A stretch of 28,709 nt of DNA from Methanocella sp. (GTDB lineage Archaea; Halobacteriota; Methanocellia; Methanocellales; Methanocellaceae): positions 1-28,709 of the forward strand of contig NZ_DATJPM010000047.1 in NCBI RefSeq assembly GCF_035506375.1, given 5' to 3'. The notes under the pieces were generated by a model. That model was not told the origin of the DNA and searched no databases. It saw only the letters and a program-made list of their open reading frames with translations. The number at the start of each line of letters is the position of its first letter. Position 1 is the stretch's first letter. Positions 14,339-22,961 of this stretch are shown in pieces. A program made the translations under genes and the position numbers.

Positions 14339-15615
14339 AGTAATCTACCCGGTACTAGCTGGTTTTGTAAAAGGTCATCATAAGTCTCACGCTTGCGGAT
14401 AAGCTCCGCATGCCCGTCGTGCACCAGCACTTCGGCACAGCGGGGCCGTGCCAGGTACTGCGAGCTCATACAGAACCCGTAGGCGCCCGTATCCAGCAGG
14501 GCAACGATGTCGTCCTTCTGGACTTTTGGCAGCTTGCGGTCCCGGGCGAGGATATCGCCGCTCTCGCAGATCGGGCCGGCGACGGTATATGTGTCGGCTG
14601 TTTTTTTATCGGCCTTGTTGGCTACGACGACCTCGTGGTACGAGTCGTACATGGCGGGGCGGATGAGCGTGTTGAAGCCCGCGTCGACGCCGATGAAGGT
14701 CGAGTAGGCCTTCTTGACCGTGTTGACGTGAGTCAGCAGGACTGTCGTGTCCGCGACGATGTAGCGGCCCGGCTCGATGTGGAGCTCGGGATTAATGCCG
14801 AGCTCCTTGCACCGCTTCTGGTACAGCGGAAGTATCGCCTTCGCGTAGTCTGCCGGTGTCGGAGCCTTGACGTCCTTCTGGTACGGGATGCCGAACCCGC
14901 CGCCGATGTCCACGAACTCCAGGTCGACGAACTTCGATATCTTCGCCACCAGGTCCATCATGCGGTTGACTGTCTCGATGTAAGGCTCGACCTCCAGGAT
15001 CTGGGAGCCGATGTGGCAGTGAATGCCGGCGGGATTGATGCCCGGAAGCTTTGCGGCCTCACGGTACGTGTCGACTATCTCAGGCCTCGGTATGCCGAAC
15101 TTGGATATCTTCAGGCCGGTGGCCAGCTTGGGGTGCGTGTCCCCTGAAATCTCGGGGTTGACGCGGAAGGCGACTTTTACTTCTTTTCCGCGGGCCTTCG
15201 CGATCTTTGAAAGTGAAATAAGCTCGTCGTGGGAGTCGATGGAGACCATGACGCCCGCCTCGACGGCGAACGCGAGCTCGGCGTCGGTCTTCGAGTTGCC
15301 GGTGAAGAGTATTTTTTGGGCCGGAATGCCGGCCAGCCTGGCCAGGTAGATCTCGCCGTCGGAGAAGGCGTCCGCGCCCGCGCCCTCCTGCGCCAGGATG
15401 CGCTGGACGACCAGGCTGTTATTGGATTTTGCCGCGAAGAAGATGCGCGTGTTCTTGAACGCCTTCGCGAACCTGCGATAATTATCCCTGAGCCGGTCCT
15501 CGCTGGTCACGTAGAGCGGCGTACCGTACTCTTTTGCGAGACTGACGGTGTCCAGTCCGCCGATGTGCAGATGGCCGCCTTTGACTTCCAGGTGGCCGGG
15601 AATCTCGAACTTCAT
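14335..15615 (-). CDS. lysA: Diaminopimelate decarboxylase
   Basis: LysA decarboxylates meso-diaminopimelate to lysine. The 426-residue fold-III PLP enzyme shows FFAAKSNNSLVV with the PLP lysine (Lys63), HCHIGSQI, the glycine-rich phosphate site DIGGGFGIPY, HIEPGRYIVAD, and the C-terminal catalytic region GPICESGDIL. A C-terminal LLDTGAYGFCMSSQY segment is also typical. It overlaps both neighbours by four bases, giving the gene order dapL-lysA-dapF in one transcript. GAGAGG lies 11 bases ahead of the ATG. Length and motifs are complete. Confidence 0.96.
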   Translation of the reverse strand: MKFEIPGHLEVKGGHLHIGGLDTVSLAKEYGTPLYVTSEDRLRDNYRRFAKAFKNTRIFFAAKSNNSLVVQRILAQEGAGADAFSDGEIYLARLAGIPAQKILFTGNSKTDAELAFAVEAGVMVSIDSHDELISLSKIAKARGKEVKVAFRVNPEISGDTHPKLATGLKISKFGIPRPEIVDTYREAAKLPGINPAGIHCHIGSQILEVEPYIETVNRMMDLVAKISKFVDLEFVDIGGGFGIPYQKDVKAPTPADYAKAILPLYQKRCKELGINPELHIEPGRYIVADTTVLLTHVNTVKKAYSTFIGVDAGFNTLIRPAMYDSYHEVVVANKADKKTADTYTVAGPICESGDILARDRKLPKVQKDDIVALLDTGAYGFCMSSQYLARPRCAEVLVHDGHAELIRKRETYDDLLQNQLVPGRLL

Positions 15616-16766
15616 AGTTTCTTCATCCTCTCGACCGCTTCGTTAATGCGCTCGACGGGCTGCGTCAGCGCGAAGCGCACATAGCCCTCGCCATACTTGC
15701 CGAGGCTGATGCCGGGCGTGCACACGACTCCCGCCCGGTCGATTAAAAATCTGGCGTACTCGACGGACTTGCCACCGGGCACCGGTGCCCATACGTAGAA
15801 CGTAGCCTTCGGCTTTTCAATGGTTATGCCAAGCGACTTGAGCCCGACCAGGAGCGCGTCGCGCCTGTCCTGGTAGACCCTGCTCATCTTCTGCTTGAAC
15901 GTGTCGGAATGCCGTAACGCGTCGATAGCGGCCATCTGGACCGCCAGGAAGGCGCCCGAGTCGACGTTCATCTTGACCCTGCCCAGGCCTGCCACGATGT
16001 CGGCATTTCCGACGGCGAAGCCGATGCGCCAGCCGGTCATGTTGGATGTCTTCGAGAGCGAATGAATTTCAATACAGCAATCCATAGAGCCCGGCACCTC
16101 CAGGATGCTCGGGGCTTTATAGCCATCGTAAGTAACTTCCGAGTAAGCGTTATCGTGGACGATGATGAGGCCGTTGTCCTTGCCGAAGTCCACTGCCTCC
16201 TTGAAGAACTTCCTGTCGGCGATGGCCGCCGTTGGGTTATTAGGATAATTGATGAATAGCATTTTGGACTTCTTAACGATGTCTTTCGGGATCTTCGAAA
16301 GGTCGGGCTTGAAGCCGTTCTCTGTAAGCAGCGGCATGTCGCCGGGTATGCCCTCCGCGAACATGGTGGCCGTCCCGTATACCGGATAGCCCGGGTTGGG
16401 GCAGAGCGTATAGTCGCCCGGGTTCACGAAAGCCTCGGGTATGTGCGCGATGCCCTCCTTGGAGCCGATGAGCGTGATGATCTCCTTGTCCGTGTCCAGC
16501 TCCACGCCGAAGCGCTTGCCGAACCAGTCCACGCACGCGTCCCTGAACACGGTAGAGCCCGAATAGGACGGGTACTGGTGGGTTTCCGGATCGTGCACAG
16601 CCTTACAGAGCGAGTCTATGACGTAGTCCGGCGTGGGCAGATCGGGGTCTCCGACACCCAGGTCGATGACGTCGACCCCTTCTTTAATTTTCTGATGCTT
16701 CGCTTTGTCCACCTCGGCGAACGCGTAGGGGGGCAGCTTGTTGAGCCTGTCCGCGTACTTGATCAT
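15612..16766 (-). CDS. dapL: LL-diaminopimelate aminotransferase
   Basis: DapL makes LL-diaminopimelate directly from tetrahydrodipicolinate and glutamate, bypassing the succinylase or acetylase branches. This class-I aminotransferase has DLGVGDPDLPTP, YPSYSGSTVFRDA, LFINYPNNPTAA and the PLP lysine in HSLSKTSNMTGWRIGFA (Lys239 from the chosen start). LPPYAFAEVDKAK at the N-terminus is characteristic of the DapL group, and linkage to lysA and dapF supports the assignment over other aminotransferases. ATG 16766 is chosen because GGAGTG precedes it at nine bases. An earlier in-frame GTG at 16799 would add 11 residues that do not look conserved. Its stop overlaps the lysA start by four bases. Confidence 0.9.
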   Translation of the reverse strand: MIKYADRLNKLPPYAFAEVDKAKHQKIKEGVDVIDLGVGDPDLPTPDYVIDSLCKAVHDPETHQYPSYSGSTVFRDACVDWFGKRFGVELDTDKEIITLIGSKEGIAHIPEAFVNPGDYTLCPNPGYPVYGTATMFAEGIPGDMPLLTENGFKPDLSKIPKDIVKKSKMLFINYPNNPTAAIADRKFFKEAVDFGKDNGLIIVHDNAYSEVTYDGYKAPSILEVPGSMDCCIEIHSLSKTSNMTGWRIGFAVGNADIVAGLGRVKMNVDSGAFLAVQMAAIDALRHSDTFKQKMSRVYQDRRDALLVGLKSLGITIEKPKATFYVWAPVPGGKSVEYARFLIDRAGVVCTPGISLGKYGEGYVRFALTQPVERINEAVERMKKL

Positions 16767-16819
16767 TACCCGAAAACACTCCTGAATGCGCTGACGCACG
16801 GTTTACTAATAGTGCAAAA

Positions 16820-16832
16820 GGTATAAATAAAG
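16820..16832 (-). promoter_or_regulatory. TATA box of the dapL-lysA-dapF operon
   Basis: The minus-strand sequence GCTTTATTTATACC matches an archaeal TATA element and lies 54-66 bases upstream of the dapL ATG, giving a leader of about 30-40 bases. No other TATA-like stretch is as good in this 110-base gap. Confidence 0.4.
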
Positions 16833-16877
16833 CTGTTCATGGGCCATTGTAAAAGATAAAGAAATAGGCTGTGGCAC

Positions 16878-17681
16878 TTATTTAAACCGCGTCCCGAGGA
16901 AGAAACTCAGGGCTGCGACGATCCCGAGCGCGGCGACAGATGCCACGAGCACCATAGGGCTGACCCCGCCCTGCGCCTCCGGCATCGGCGTAGCCTCGGG
17001 CGTCGGTTCCACCGTCGGCGCGGGCGTCGGCGTTACCACAACTGCGCTGTAGATAGTGAACGTTCCATCGTGTCCCTGCGGATTGAACTCAGCGGAAAGG
17101 CTCCCGTCGCCGATGGCCGAGCCTAATTTCAGTATCTGGTATTGTGAGCCGTCGGAACAGGATATGTATAGGCCTCTATCCGGATCGATGCTTTTTAAGG
17201 CGTCACCCGAAATGCTCAGGGCATATTTCGGGCCGGACCTGAAGTCCCACCCATCTGCGGGCGTCATCGTGACTTTCACTTTGCCCAGTATCATGCCATA
17301 ACCCAGGCCCTCGGGCATGCCGGAGGCGTCGCCAGCCTCAAAGGCAATATCCACCAGGACGCCGGCGGGCGGATCATGGCTCAATTCGCCGGTTATGGTG
17401 AGCATATAGTCCATGCCATTAGCCGTGCCGTTCTTTTGTACCCAGAGCTGTACGCTGTTAAAATCTTTACCTTCTAAGTGTCCGATAGTAGTGCCGTCGC
17501 TGGAATTCACAGGTTTCGTGTATGGCACGAACTTAGGCGGAGTGTAAGTCCCTCCGCCCCCGCCGCCGCTATGCGGAGGCACGGTGGGGAACACTGGCGG
17601 TTCTGCCATGGAAATGCCGGACAGCGATACCTCGATCAGGACGAACAAAAACAATACAATAATGATTCTAGTTGCCTTCAT
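16878..17681 (-). CDS. Secreted, membrane-anchored surface protein of unknown function
   Basis: The 267-residue protein has a hydrophobic signal peptide (about residues 4-25, ending near SMAEP) and a short proline- and glycine-rich spacer containing six consecutive glycines. An extracellular domain of about 170 residues follows without recognised motifs. Next comes a Thr/Pro-rich stalk (TPTPAPTVEPTPEATPMP) and one transmembrane span (about 242-263) before the basic end TRFK. This is the design of an archaeal cell-surface protein held by a C-terminal anchor. The tail lacks a clear PGF or PEF sorting motif. The gene starts 22 bases after the stop of the large subtilase, on the same strand, so the two are probably co-transcribed and may act together at the surface. 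Confidence 0.65.
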   Translation of the reverse strand: MKATRIIIVLFLFVLIEVSLSGISMAEPPVFPTVPPHSGGGGGGTYTPPKFVPYTKPVNSSDGTTIGHLEGKDFNSVQLWVQKNGTANGMDYMLTITGELSHDPPAGVLVDIAFEAGDASGMPEGLGYGMILGKVKVTMTPADGWDFRSGPKYALSISGDALKSIDPDRGLYISCSDGSQYQILKLGSAIGDGSLSAEFNPQGHDGTFTIYSAVVVTPTPAPTVEPTPEATPMPEAQGGVSPMVLVASVAALGIVAALSFFLGTRFK

Positions 17682-17703
17682 ACCATCATTTCCTTTTTAT
17701 CGT

Positions 17704-20700
17704 TTACGGTATCTCCACCCAATAGCCCCTGTCAGGCTCCAGTGTTATAATATGCGGATAGTGCTGATTGAAATAGTCCGTGGGGACCGGAGAATAATAA
17801 ACCCAGTTCTGGGCGGCCTCGTTCCATCCCCAGATCGTCGACGCCCCGGTATAGGTCGTCACCGGCGTCGGGCTCACCCCAGTGGGACACACGAGGTTCC
17901 AGCCTTTGATAAGCTTTACGTCGGAGATAGGCGAAGTGCCGGACGTGCGGCCGATGACCGAAAAGTTACATGCCCCCGCCACCTCGACCCAGTAGCCTCT
18001 TCCCACCTCCATTTGCCCGATATGGGGGTAGTGTTGGTTGAAATAGTCCGTGGGATCGGGCGAATAATAGACCCAGTTCTGGGCCGTCTCGTTCCATCCC
18101 CAGACCTCCATTATGTTCGCCCTGACATCTTCCGGGAAATACTCGGGAACGCTCGAGTCCGATACATTCAGCGGCACGGATATGAGGTTCCATCCCTGTG
18201 CCAGGTTGTAATTCATCACGTGCGTCGTATTTACGATCGTCACAATCGTATGATCCGGGACTCCGAGCGTGGACCCGTCCGAAGGGCTACTAAGCATGAC
18301 GTTGAACGTCACGTTCGATCCCATCCGGCCGATCATGATGGGGATGCCGATCGTCTGGCTCATCTCGCCGTGCATGAAAGTCAGCGTGCCGCCGGTGGCA
18401 GTGTAATTCACTCCCGCGACGGCCGTACCGTCGCTCGTATTGTACTGGACGGTGACGGGAGAGGTAAGATCGTTGAGGCGATCGACGACGATATATACGG
18501 TACTATTGCGGTCATCCACACTATATGCGGTCGAGCCCATTGAGATGATCGAGCCATCGGTCTCCCGTACCGTCACGGACGTATTGTTCGGCATACCGAG
18601 CAGGGCGCCGCCCGTCGGGTTGCTTAAGGCGATGGTAAAAGCCTTATCCGGCCCAAAGACGTTATCGCTCAAGATAGGTACCTGGAATGTGCGGGTTAGC
18701 ACGCCCTGGCTAAAGCTCAGAGTCCCTGCCGCTGCGCCATAATCGATGCCGGATAGGGCAGTTCCGTTTGCCGTCGCATAGCTGACGCTCATTGTACCGG
18801 GGGCATCGATGTCCCGGGTCACGTTAATGGTGAGCGATCCGCCGTTCTCCGCTACAGTGTAGGATGAAGCGTTAAACCGGAATGAGGGCGCCGGGTCGCT
18901 CTCGTTGATGAACGCGGTCGTGGTGTTATTCGGCCCTAACCGTGCAGCGACCGGATTTTTCAGTTGTATAATAAAATTTTTCTGAGTGCCGAAGTATCCA
19001 TCGCTGTGAATAGGAACCCTTATGGTCATACTCATGTTGCCTTCGGGGAACGTTAGAGTGCCCTGCGAGGCATTATAGTCCAGGGGACTCGTCGCCGAGC
19101 CGTTAAGCGTTTGATAATCGACGGTAGCGTTAATCCGGGAATCATTCGTCCGCGTTACGTTGACGAGTATGGAGCCGTCGGATTCGTTACAGTAATACCG
19201 GGACGCATTAAACTCCAGCACGGGCAGCGGGTCCTCTTCACGGATCGTCACGTTCGCCGTCGAAGGGGTACCATGGATCACATAGCCGGTCACATTATCA
19301 ATCATGACGCTGAAGGACCGGTCGGGGCCGTATTTGTGGTCGTCCAGTATGTTGACGGGGACCGTAATGCTGGTGACGTTCGGCGGGAAGTTCAGGATGC
19401 CCTTCAGGGGCATGCCGGGCGTCGCGTTATAGTCGGCATCGGGCAGCGCGGTGTCGCCCGCCTTCCCGATCGTATAATTCACCGTGAATGGGGTCAGCGG
19501 GCTATTATTCCGGGAAACGGCGATGACGCTTGCCGTACCGTCGGTCTCGTTCACATAATAATTTGCGGCCGTGAACTGTACCGTAGGCTTCGGGTCTGTA
19601 TCCGCGATGGTCACGCTCGCGGTCGTGTTCAGCCCATAATTCGTGCCGGATGGCGGCGGATTTGTCAGCACGACGTTAAAGCGCCTGTCCCCCATGTAGG
19701 AGCCATCGTTGATGATGTTAATACCTGCAAGGCCCCACGATTGATAGGGCGGGATGATGATCGAGCCGCTTACGGGCGAATAATTGCTTCGATTCCCATA
19801 GTCTATGCCGGCCATCGCCGTATCGTTGCTCGTCGTAAAATTGACGCGGGTTGTGAACGCGATTTTTGCCGTGCTCGAAGCGTTGACGTAGACGATCCCC
19901 GCGCTCTCATTCACACGATAGGCGGTGGCGTTGAGCTCGATCACGGGGGGCGCGTCGACTTCTGTGATTGTGATGGCCGCCGAGGAGATGCCACCTATGA
20001 TCGCACCGCCCGTTGGGTTTGCGAGGCCGATAGTCAGCGACTTATTCGGGCTCCATGCTTGGTCATTGTGTATCGGTATGGTAATCGTCTGGCTCATCAT
20101 GCCCTGAGGGAACGTAAGCGTGCCGTGGGTATCCGTATAATCGATGGGCGCCATGGCGGTGCCATCATGCGTCGCATAATCGACGGTCACGGGGCTTAAC
20201 GCATCGTTCATTCGCGTAACGTTGATCGCCACGGAGCTCGTATTCTCATCGACCGTCAAGGCGGAAGTGTTGAATTGAAGCACCGGGGCAGGATCGGTCT
20301 GGTTGATGATGACCATGGTGGACATCTGCATGCCGATGTCGGCATTACCGGTCAGGGGCGGACACAGGAAGATGCCGAACCGGGCTTGGGGTGAAGTACT
20401 AAAGTTATTGTCATGAATCAGGGGTACGGATATAGTCTTGGAATATTCGTAACTGTTAAAGGTCACCACTCCGCTGGAATTCACATAGCCCATGCCCTCC
20501 TTTGCCCCGTCCGCGCCCGAGCCGTCGACCGTGTACCAGTGAGCGGAAGCCGAATCGGTCGTATCGTATGTTTTTACAACTGTGATCACGGCCGTCCCGT
20601 CGGTCTCATTGACGTATTGGGCATTGTACTTAAAAGCGATGTCCGGCCCGTGATCGGCCTCGAGGATGGTAACGTTCGCCGTGGCATACTGGGGATAAAT

Positions 20701-22659
20701 GTATGCGCCGTTGACAGGATTCGACAGATCCACGTAGAATTGTTTATCCTGAACTGAATAAACGCCGTCGTCGTGGACCGGGATTGAAACGGACTTGCTC
20801 ATCTCGCCTTTGCCAAAGCTGACGACGGTCCCGTAGGATGTATAATCCCGGGGAGGGACGGCCGTGCCCGGCCGCGTCCGTAGCGTAACGCCCACCTGGA
20901 TTTCCGAATCGTAATAGCGGAAAAGGTTTACCGTTACGGCCCCGGAATTTTCATAAGCGGTGTAATCCGTAGGATAAATGCCGATCCAGGGTGCCGGGTC
21001 CTGGTCGATGATATTGACTGTCGTCATGTTCTGCGTGGCGCTCAGGTTCGCATTTACCGGGGATGATAAGGTGACCGTAAAATTCTTTGGAATGGGGCCG
21101 CTGTAAAGGTTATCGTCCAGGATGGGTATCGTGATATCGCTGGACACAACGCCCGCCGGGATTATGAGCGAATATGGGTTGGGCGCGGGGGCCTGATAGT
21201 TGGTCCCGGCTTTGGCGGTCCCGTCGGCAGTTGTATAATCCACTTTGACGTCCGAGCTCGCATCACCTAGCCGGTCGATGGTTAAAACCACCCAGCCATT
21301 ATTCTCGCCAACGGTATATGATAAGCTATGGAACTGTAATACTGGCAGGGTTGGCGACGGAGAAGCTGACGGGGAAGGAGACGGAGAAGGCGATGGAGAA
21401 GGTGTAGGAGGCACAAACCCGTTATAGTTCACCGCGGCATCGGCCTGCACACGGCCAAAGCCATCATTGTTATTGGGTATGGGATCCGCCATGTACTTAG
21501 CCGTCGTCTCCAGGATATAGCAAATCTGGTTCGGGGTCAGTGTACGATTCTTCTGGAGCATGAGCGCCACGACGCCCGCGGTCATGGGCGTGGCCATCGA
21601 GGTCCCACTCGCCATCGTGTAATATTGGTTCACGGGTGATCCCATGCTGGTGCCGCTTGCCCGGGCGGAAATGACGTTCACTCCAACGTTGAGCACGTTT
21701 GGCTTTACCCGGCCGTCGCTGGTCGGCCCCCGGGAGCTAAAGTCGGCGAGATTATCGGTTTTATCGACCGCACCGACGGTGATCGAATTGATCGCGTCCC
21801 CCGGGCACAGTATGGTTCCATTGGTCGGGCCGTTATTTCCAGCCGCCGCAACTACGGTCACGCCCTGCCACACGGCATTGTTCACCGCATCGTCCATCGA
21901 TTGCGTGTGGGGGCCGCCCAGGGATAATGAAATGACATCCGCATGCTGGGCGACGGCCCATTCAATGCCCTGGATAATATCGGACGCATAGCCTCCGCCT
22001 AAGTTATTGAGCACCTTGACCCCGATCAGGCTGGCCCCCGGCGCCACGCCCGTATACAGGCCACCCGAGGCATTTCCCGTTCCCGCGATAATGCCGGCGC
22101 AGTGCGTACCATGCCCGTGGTCATCGTAGGGCGTCGCATTGTTATGGTTAACGAAGTCGGCCCAGGCCACGATCTTGCCATTATTCAGGTCGGGATGGCT
22201 GCCGTCGATGCCAGTATCGATGACGGCCACTTTTATGCCCGATCCATTATATCCCTCGGCCCATACTTTGTCCGCGCCGATCTGGGGGATGGCCTGGTCT
22301 AATAATGCGTGTACTTGTGTGTCCTTTTCCACGTATTTCACGTTAGGCAATGCGCTCAGCATACTTACCTGGGAATCCGGCATTTTAACGGACATTCCAT
22401 TAATGATACTGTATCGATGCGTAACCTGGCCCCCGTGTGACATAATATAACTCGACGCAGTACCATAGAGCGATTCGGTCGTCATGCCGGGAGAATCCCT
22501 GAAGACGACGATATATGTGGATACCCCGGAAGAATTGGCAATGGACGGGATGGCACTGTCCTGGGCGTGTCCGGGCACCACTGCAACGAGTAACAAAAAG
22601 ATTAGAAATATCGATATAATAGGCCTGAAGGTCCTGGATATAAATGTCAATTGATTCAT
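17704..22659 (-). CDS. Secreted subtilisin-like (S8) protease with nine Calx-beta repeats
   Basis: The protein has about 1651 residues from ATG 22659. A signal peptide (LTFISRTFRPIISIFLIFLL to about HAQ) is followed by an I9-type propeptide (STYIVVFRDSPG ... VKYVEKD). The S8 catalytic domain has Asp148 in VAVIDTGIDG, His183 in DDHGHGTHCAG and Ser354 in SGTSMATPM. A Pro-Ser linker then leads into nine Calx-beta-type repeats of roughly 105-125 residues, each with a V-x-E-N/E-S opening, an R-x-x-D turn, an xYxTxDGTAxxGxDY block and a VTIxxxD end. The C-terminus is a duplicated module (WGWNE ... GYWVEV/I). No membrane anchor is seen. An upstream in-frame TTG (22755) and ATG (22692) are possible but place extra residues before the signal peptide. 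Targets of the protease are unknown. Confidence 0.9.
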   Translation of the reverse strand: MNQLTFISRTFRPIISIFLIFLLLVAVVPGHAQDSAIPSIANSSGVSTYIVVFRDSPGMTTESLYGTASSYIMSHGGQVTHRYSIINGMSVKMPDSQVSMLSALPNVKYVEKDTQVHALLDQAIPQIGADKVWAEGYNGSGIKVAVIDTGIDGSHPDLNNGKIVAWADFVNHNNATPYDDHGHGTHCAGIIAGTGNASGGLYTGVAPGASLIGVKVLNNLGGGYASDIIQGIEWAVAQHADVISLSLGGPHTQSMDDAVNNAVWQGVTVVAAAGNNGPTNGTILCPGDAINSITVGAVDKTDNLADFSSRGPTSDGRVKPNVLNVGVNVISARASGTSMGSPVNQYYTMASGTSMATPMTAGVVALMLQKNRTLTPNQICYILETTAKYMADPIPNNNDGFGRVQADAAVNYNGFVPPTPSPSPSPSPSPSASPSPTLPVLQFHSLSYTVGENNGWVVLTIDRLGDASSDVKVDYTTADGTAKAGTNYQAPAPNPYSLIIPAGVVSSDITIPILDDNLYSGPIPKNFTVTLSSPVNANLSATQNMTTVNIIDQDPAPWIGIYPTDYTAYENSGAVTVNLFRYYDSEIQVGVTLRTRPGTAVPPRDYTSYGTVVSFGKGEMSKSVSIPVHDDGVYSVQDKQFYVDLSNPVNGAYIYPQYATANVTILEADHGPDIAFKYNAQYVNETDGTAVITVVKTYDTTDSASAHWYTVDGSGADGAKEGMGYVNSSGVVTFNSYEYSKTISVPLIHDNNFSTSPQARFGIFLCPPLTGNADIGMQMSTMVIINQTDPAPVLQFNTSALTVDENTSSVAINVTRMNDALSPVTVDYATHDGTAMAPIDYTDTHGTLTFPQGMMSQTITIPIHNDQAWSPNKSLTIGLANPTGGAIIGGISSAAITITEVDAPPVIELNATAYRVNESAGIVYVNASSTAKIAFTTRVNFTTSNDTAMAGIDYGNRSNYSPVSGSIIIPPYQSWGLAGINIINDGSYMGDRRFNVVLTNPPPSGTNYGLNTTASVTIADTDPKPTVQFTAANYYVNETDGTASVIAVSRNNSPLTPFTVNYTIGKAGDTALPDADYNATPGMPLKGILNFPPNVTSITVPVNILDDHKYGPDRSFSVMIDNVTGYVIHGTPSTANVTIREEDPLPVLEFNASRYYCNESDGSILVNVTRTNDSRINATVDYQTLNGSATSPLDYNASQGTLTFPEGNMSMTIRVPIHSDGYFGTQKNFIIQLKNPVAARLGPNNTTTAFINESDPAPSFRFNASSYTVAENGGSLTINVTRDIDAPGTMSVSYATANGTALSGIDYGAAAGTLSFSQGVLTRTFQVPILSDNVFGPDKAFTIALSNPTGGALLGMPNNTSVTVRETDGSIISMGSTAYSVDDRNSTVYIVVDRLNDLTSPVTVQYNTSDGTAVAGVNYTATGGTLTFMHGEMSQTIGIPIMIGRMGSNVTFNVMLSSPSDGSTLGVPDHTIVTIVNTTHVMNYNLAQGWNLISVPLNVSDSSVPEYFPEDVRANIMEVWGWNETAQNWVYYSPDPTDYFNQHYPHIGQMEVGRGYWVEVAGACNFSVIGRTSGTSPISDVKLIKGWNLVCPTGVSPTPVTTYTGASTIWGWNEAAQNWVYYSPVPTDYFNQHYPHIITLEPDRGYWVEIP
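17710..18102 (-). repeat. Duplicated C-terminal module in the subtilase gene (two 123-bp copies)
   Basis: Two copies of the same 41-codon unit lie at 17710-17832 and 17980-18102, a period of 270 bases. Both encode WGWNE-x-AQNWVYYSP-x-PTDYFNQHYPHI ... RGYWVE. They differ at 8 of 41 residues. Each is preceded by a GWNL segment (QGWNLISVPL and KGWNLVCPTG), so the whole unit including the spacer seems duplicated. Confidence 0.85.
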
Positions 22660-22794
22660 GGATATACGATTACCATTAACTCCCCGAATCATGGTATTCA
22701 CGAGCCCCGAAATGTATACGACAGAAAGATCCTGAAAAACCGGCCCCCCGGTCAACTCCCATTATCGTATGCTATCTTAGGACTTTTATAACGG

Positions 22795-22817
22795 GCGATT
22801 GATGATTAATCAATCGC
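22795..22817. repeat. Perfect 9-bp inverted repeat between divergent genes
   Basis: Arms GCGATTGAT and ATCAATCGC are separated by GATTA. The element lies between the subtilase start (22659) and the HPS-RraA start (22962), about 140 bases from each. It could be an operator for a dimeric regulator or a hairpin. Sequence alone does not decide between them. Confidence 0.5.
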
Positions 22818-22870
22818 AAATATAAAACATAGAGTCACATAGGCGATTATAGAATAATTTTCAGTATTTA

Positions 22871-22887
22871 GGAAACCGTATAAATAA
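22871..22887 (+). promoter_or_regulatory. BRE/TATA-like promoter of the HPS-RraA gene
   Basis: GGAAACCGTATAAATAA combines a purine-rich BRE-like stretch with a TATA-like element. It lies 75-91 bases before ATG 22962, which would put the transcript start around 22910 and leave a leader of about 50 bases. Confidence 0.4.
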
Positions 22888-22961
22888 TTTTATCTATATA
22901 GTATCAGTAATAAATTCGAAACATTTATCCCCCAATCAATGAAGTAATAACTTGACCTATC

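Noticed and set aside
16878..17010. Archaeosortase (PGF/PEF-CTERM) sorting tail on the small surface protein
   Set aside because: A C-terminal span followed by basic residues is present, but no PGF or PEF motif precedes it, and no archaeosortase is in the window.
17584..20199. Long plus-strand frames of 319 and 362 codons opposite the subtilase
   Set aside because: They are rich in Arg, His and Asp and lie wholly antisense to a gene with clear protein repeats, as expected for shadows of a moderately GC-rich coding strand.
21355..21412. GGAGA-type purine repeat that could be a microsatellite or regulatory repeat
   Set aside because: It is the reverse strand of codons for the Pro-Ser linker of the subtilase, so protein-level repetition explains it.
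17704..22659. CRISPR-like periodicity in the subtilase gene
   Set aside because: The period of about 330 bases and the protein-level pattern belong to Calx-beta domains; there are no short identical repeats with unique spacers.
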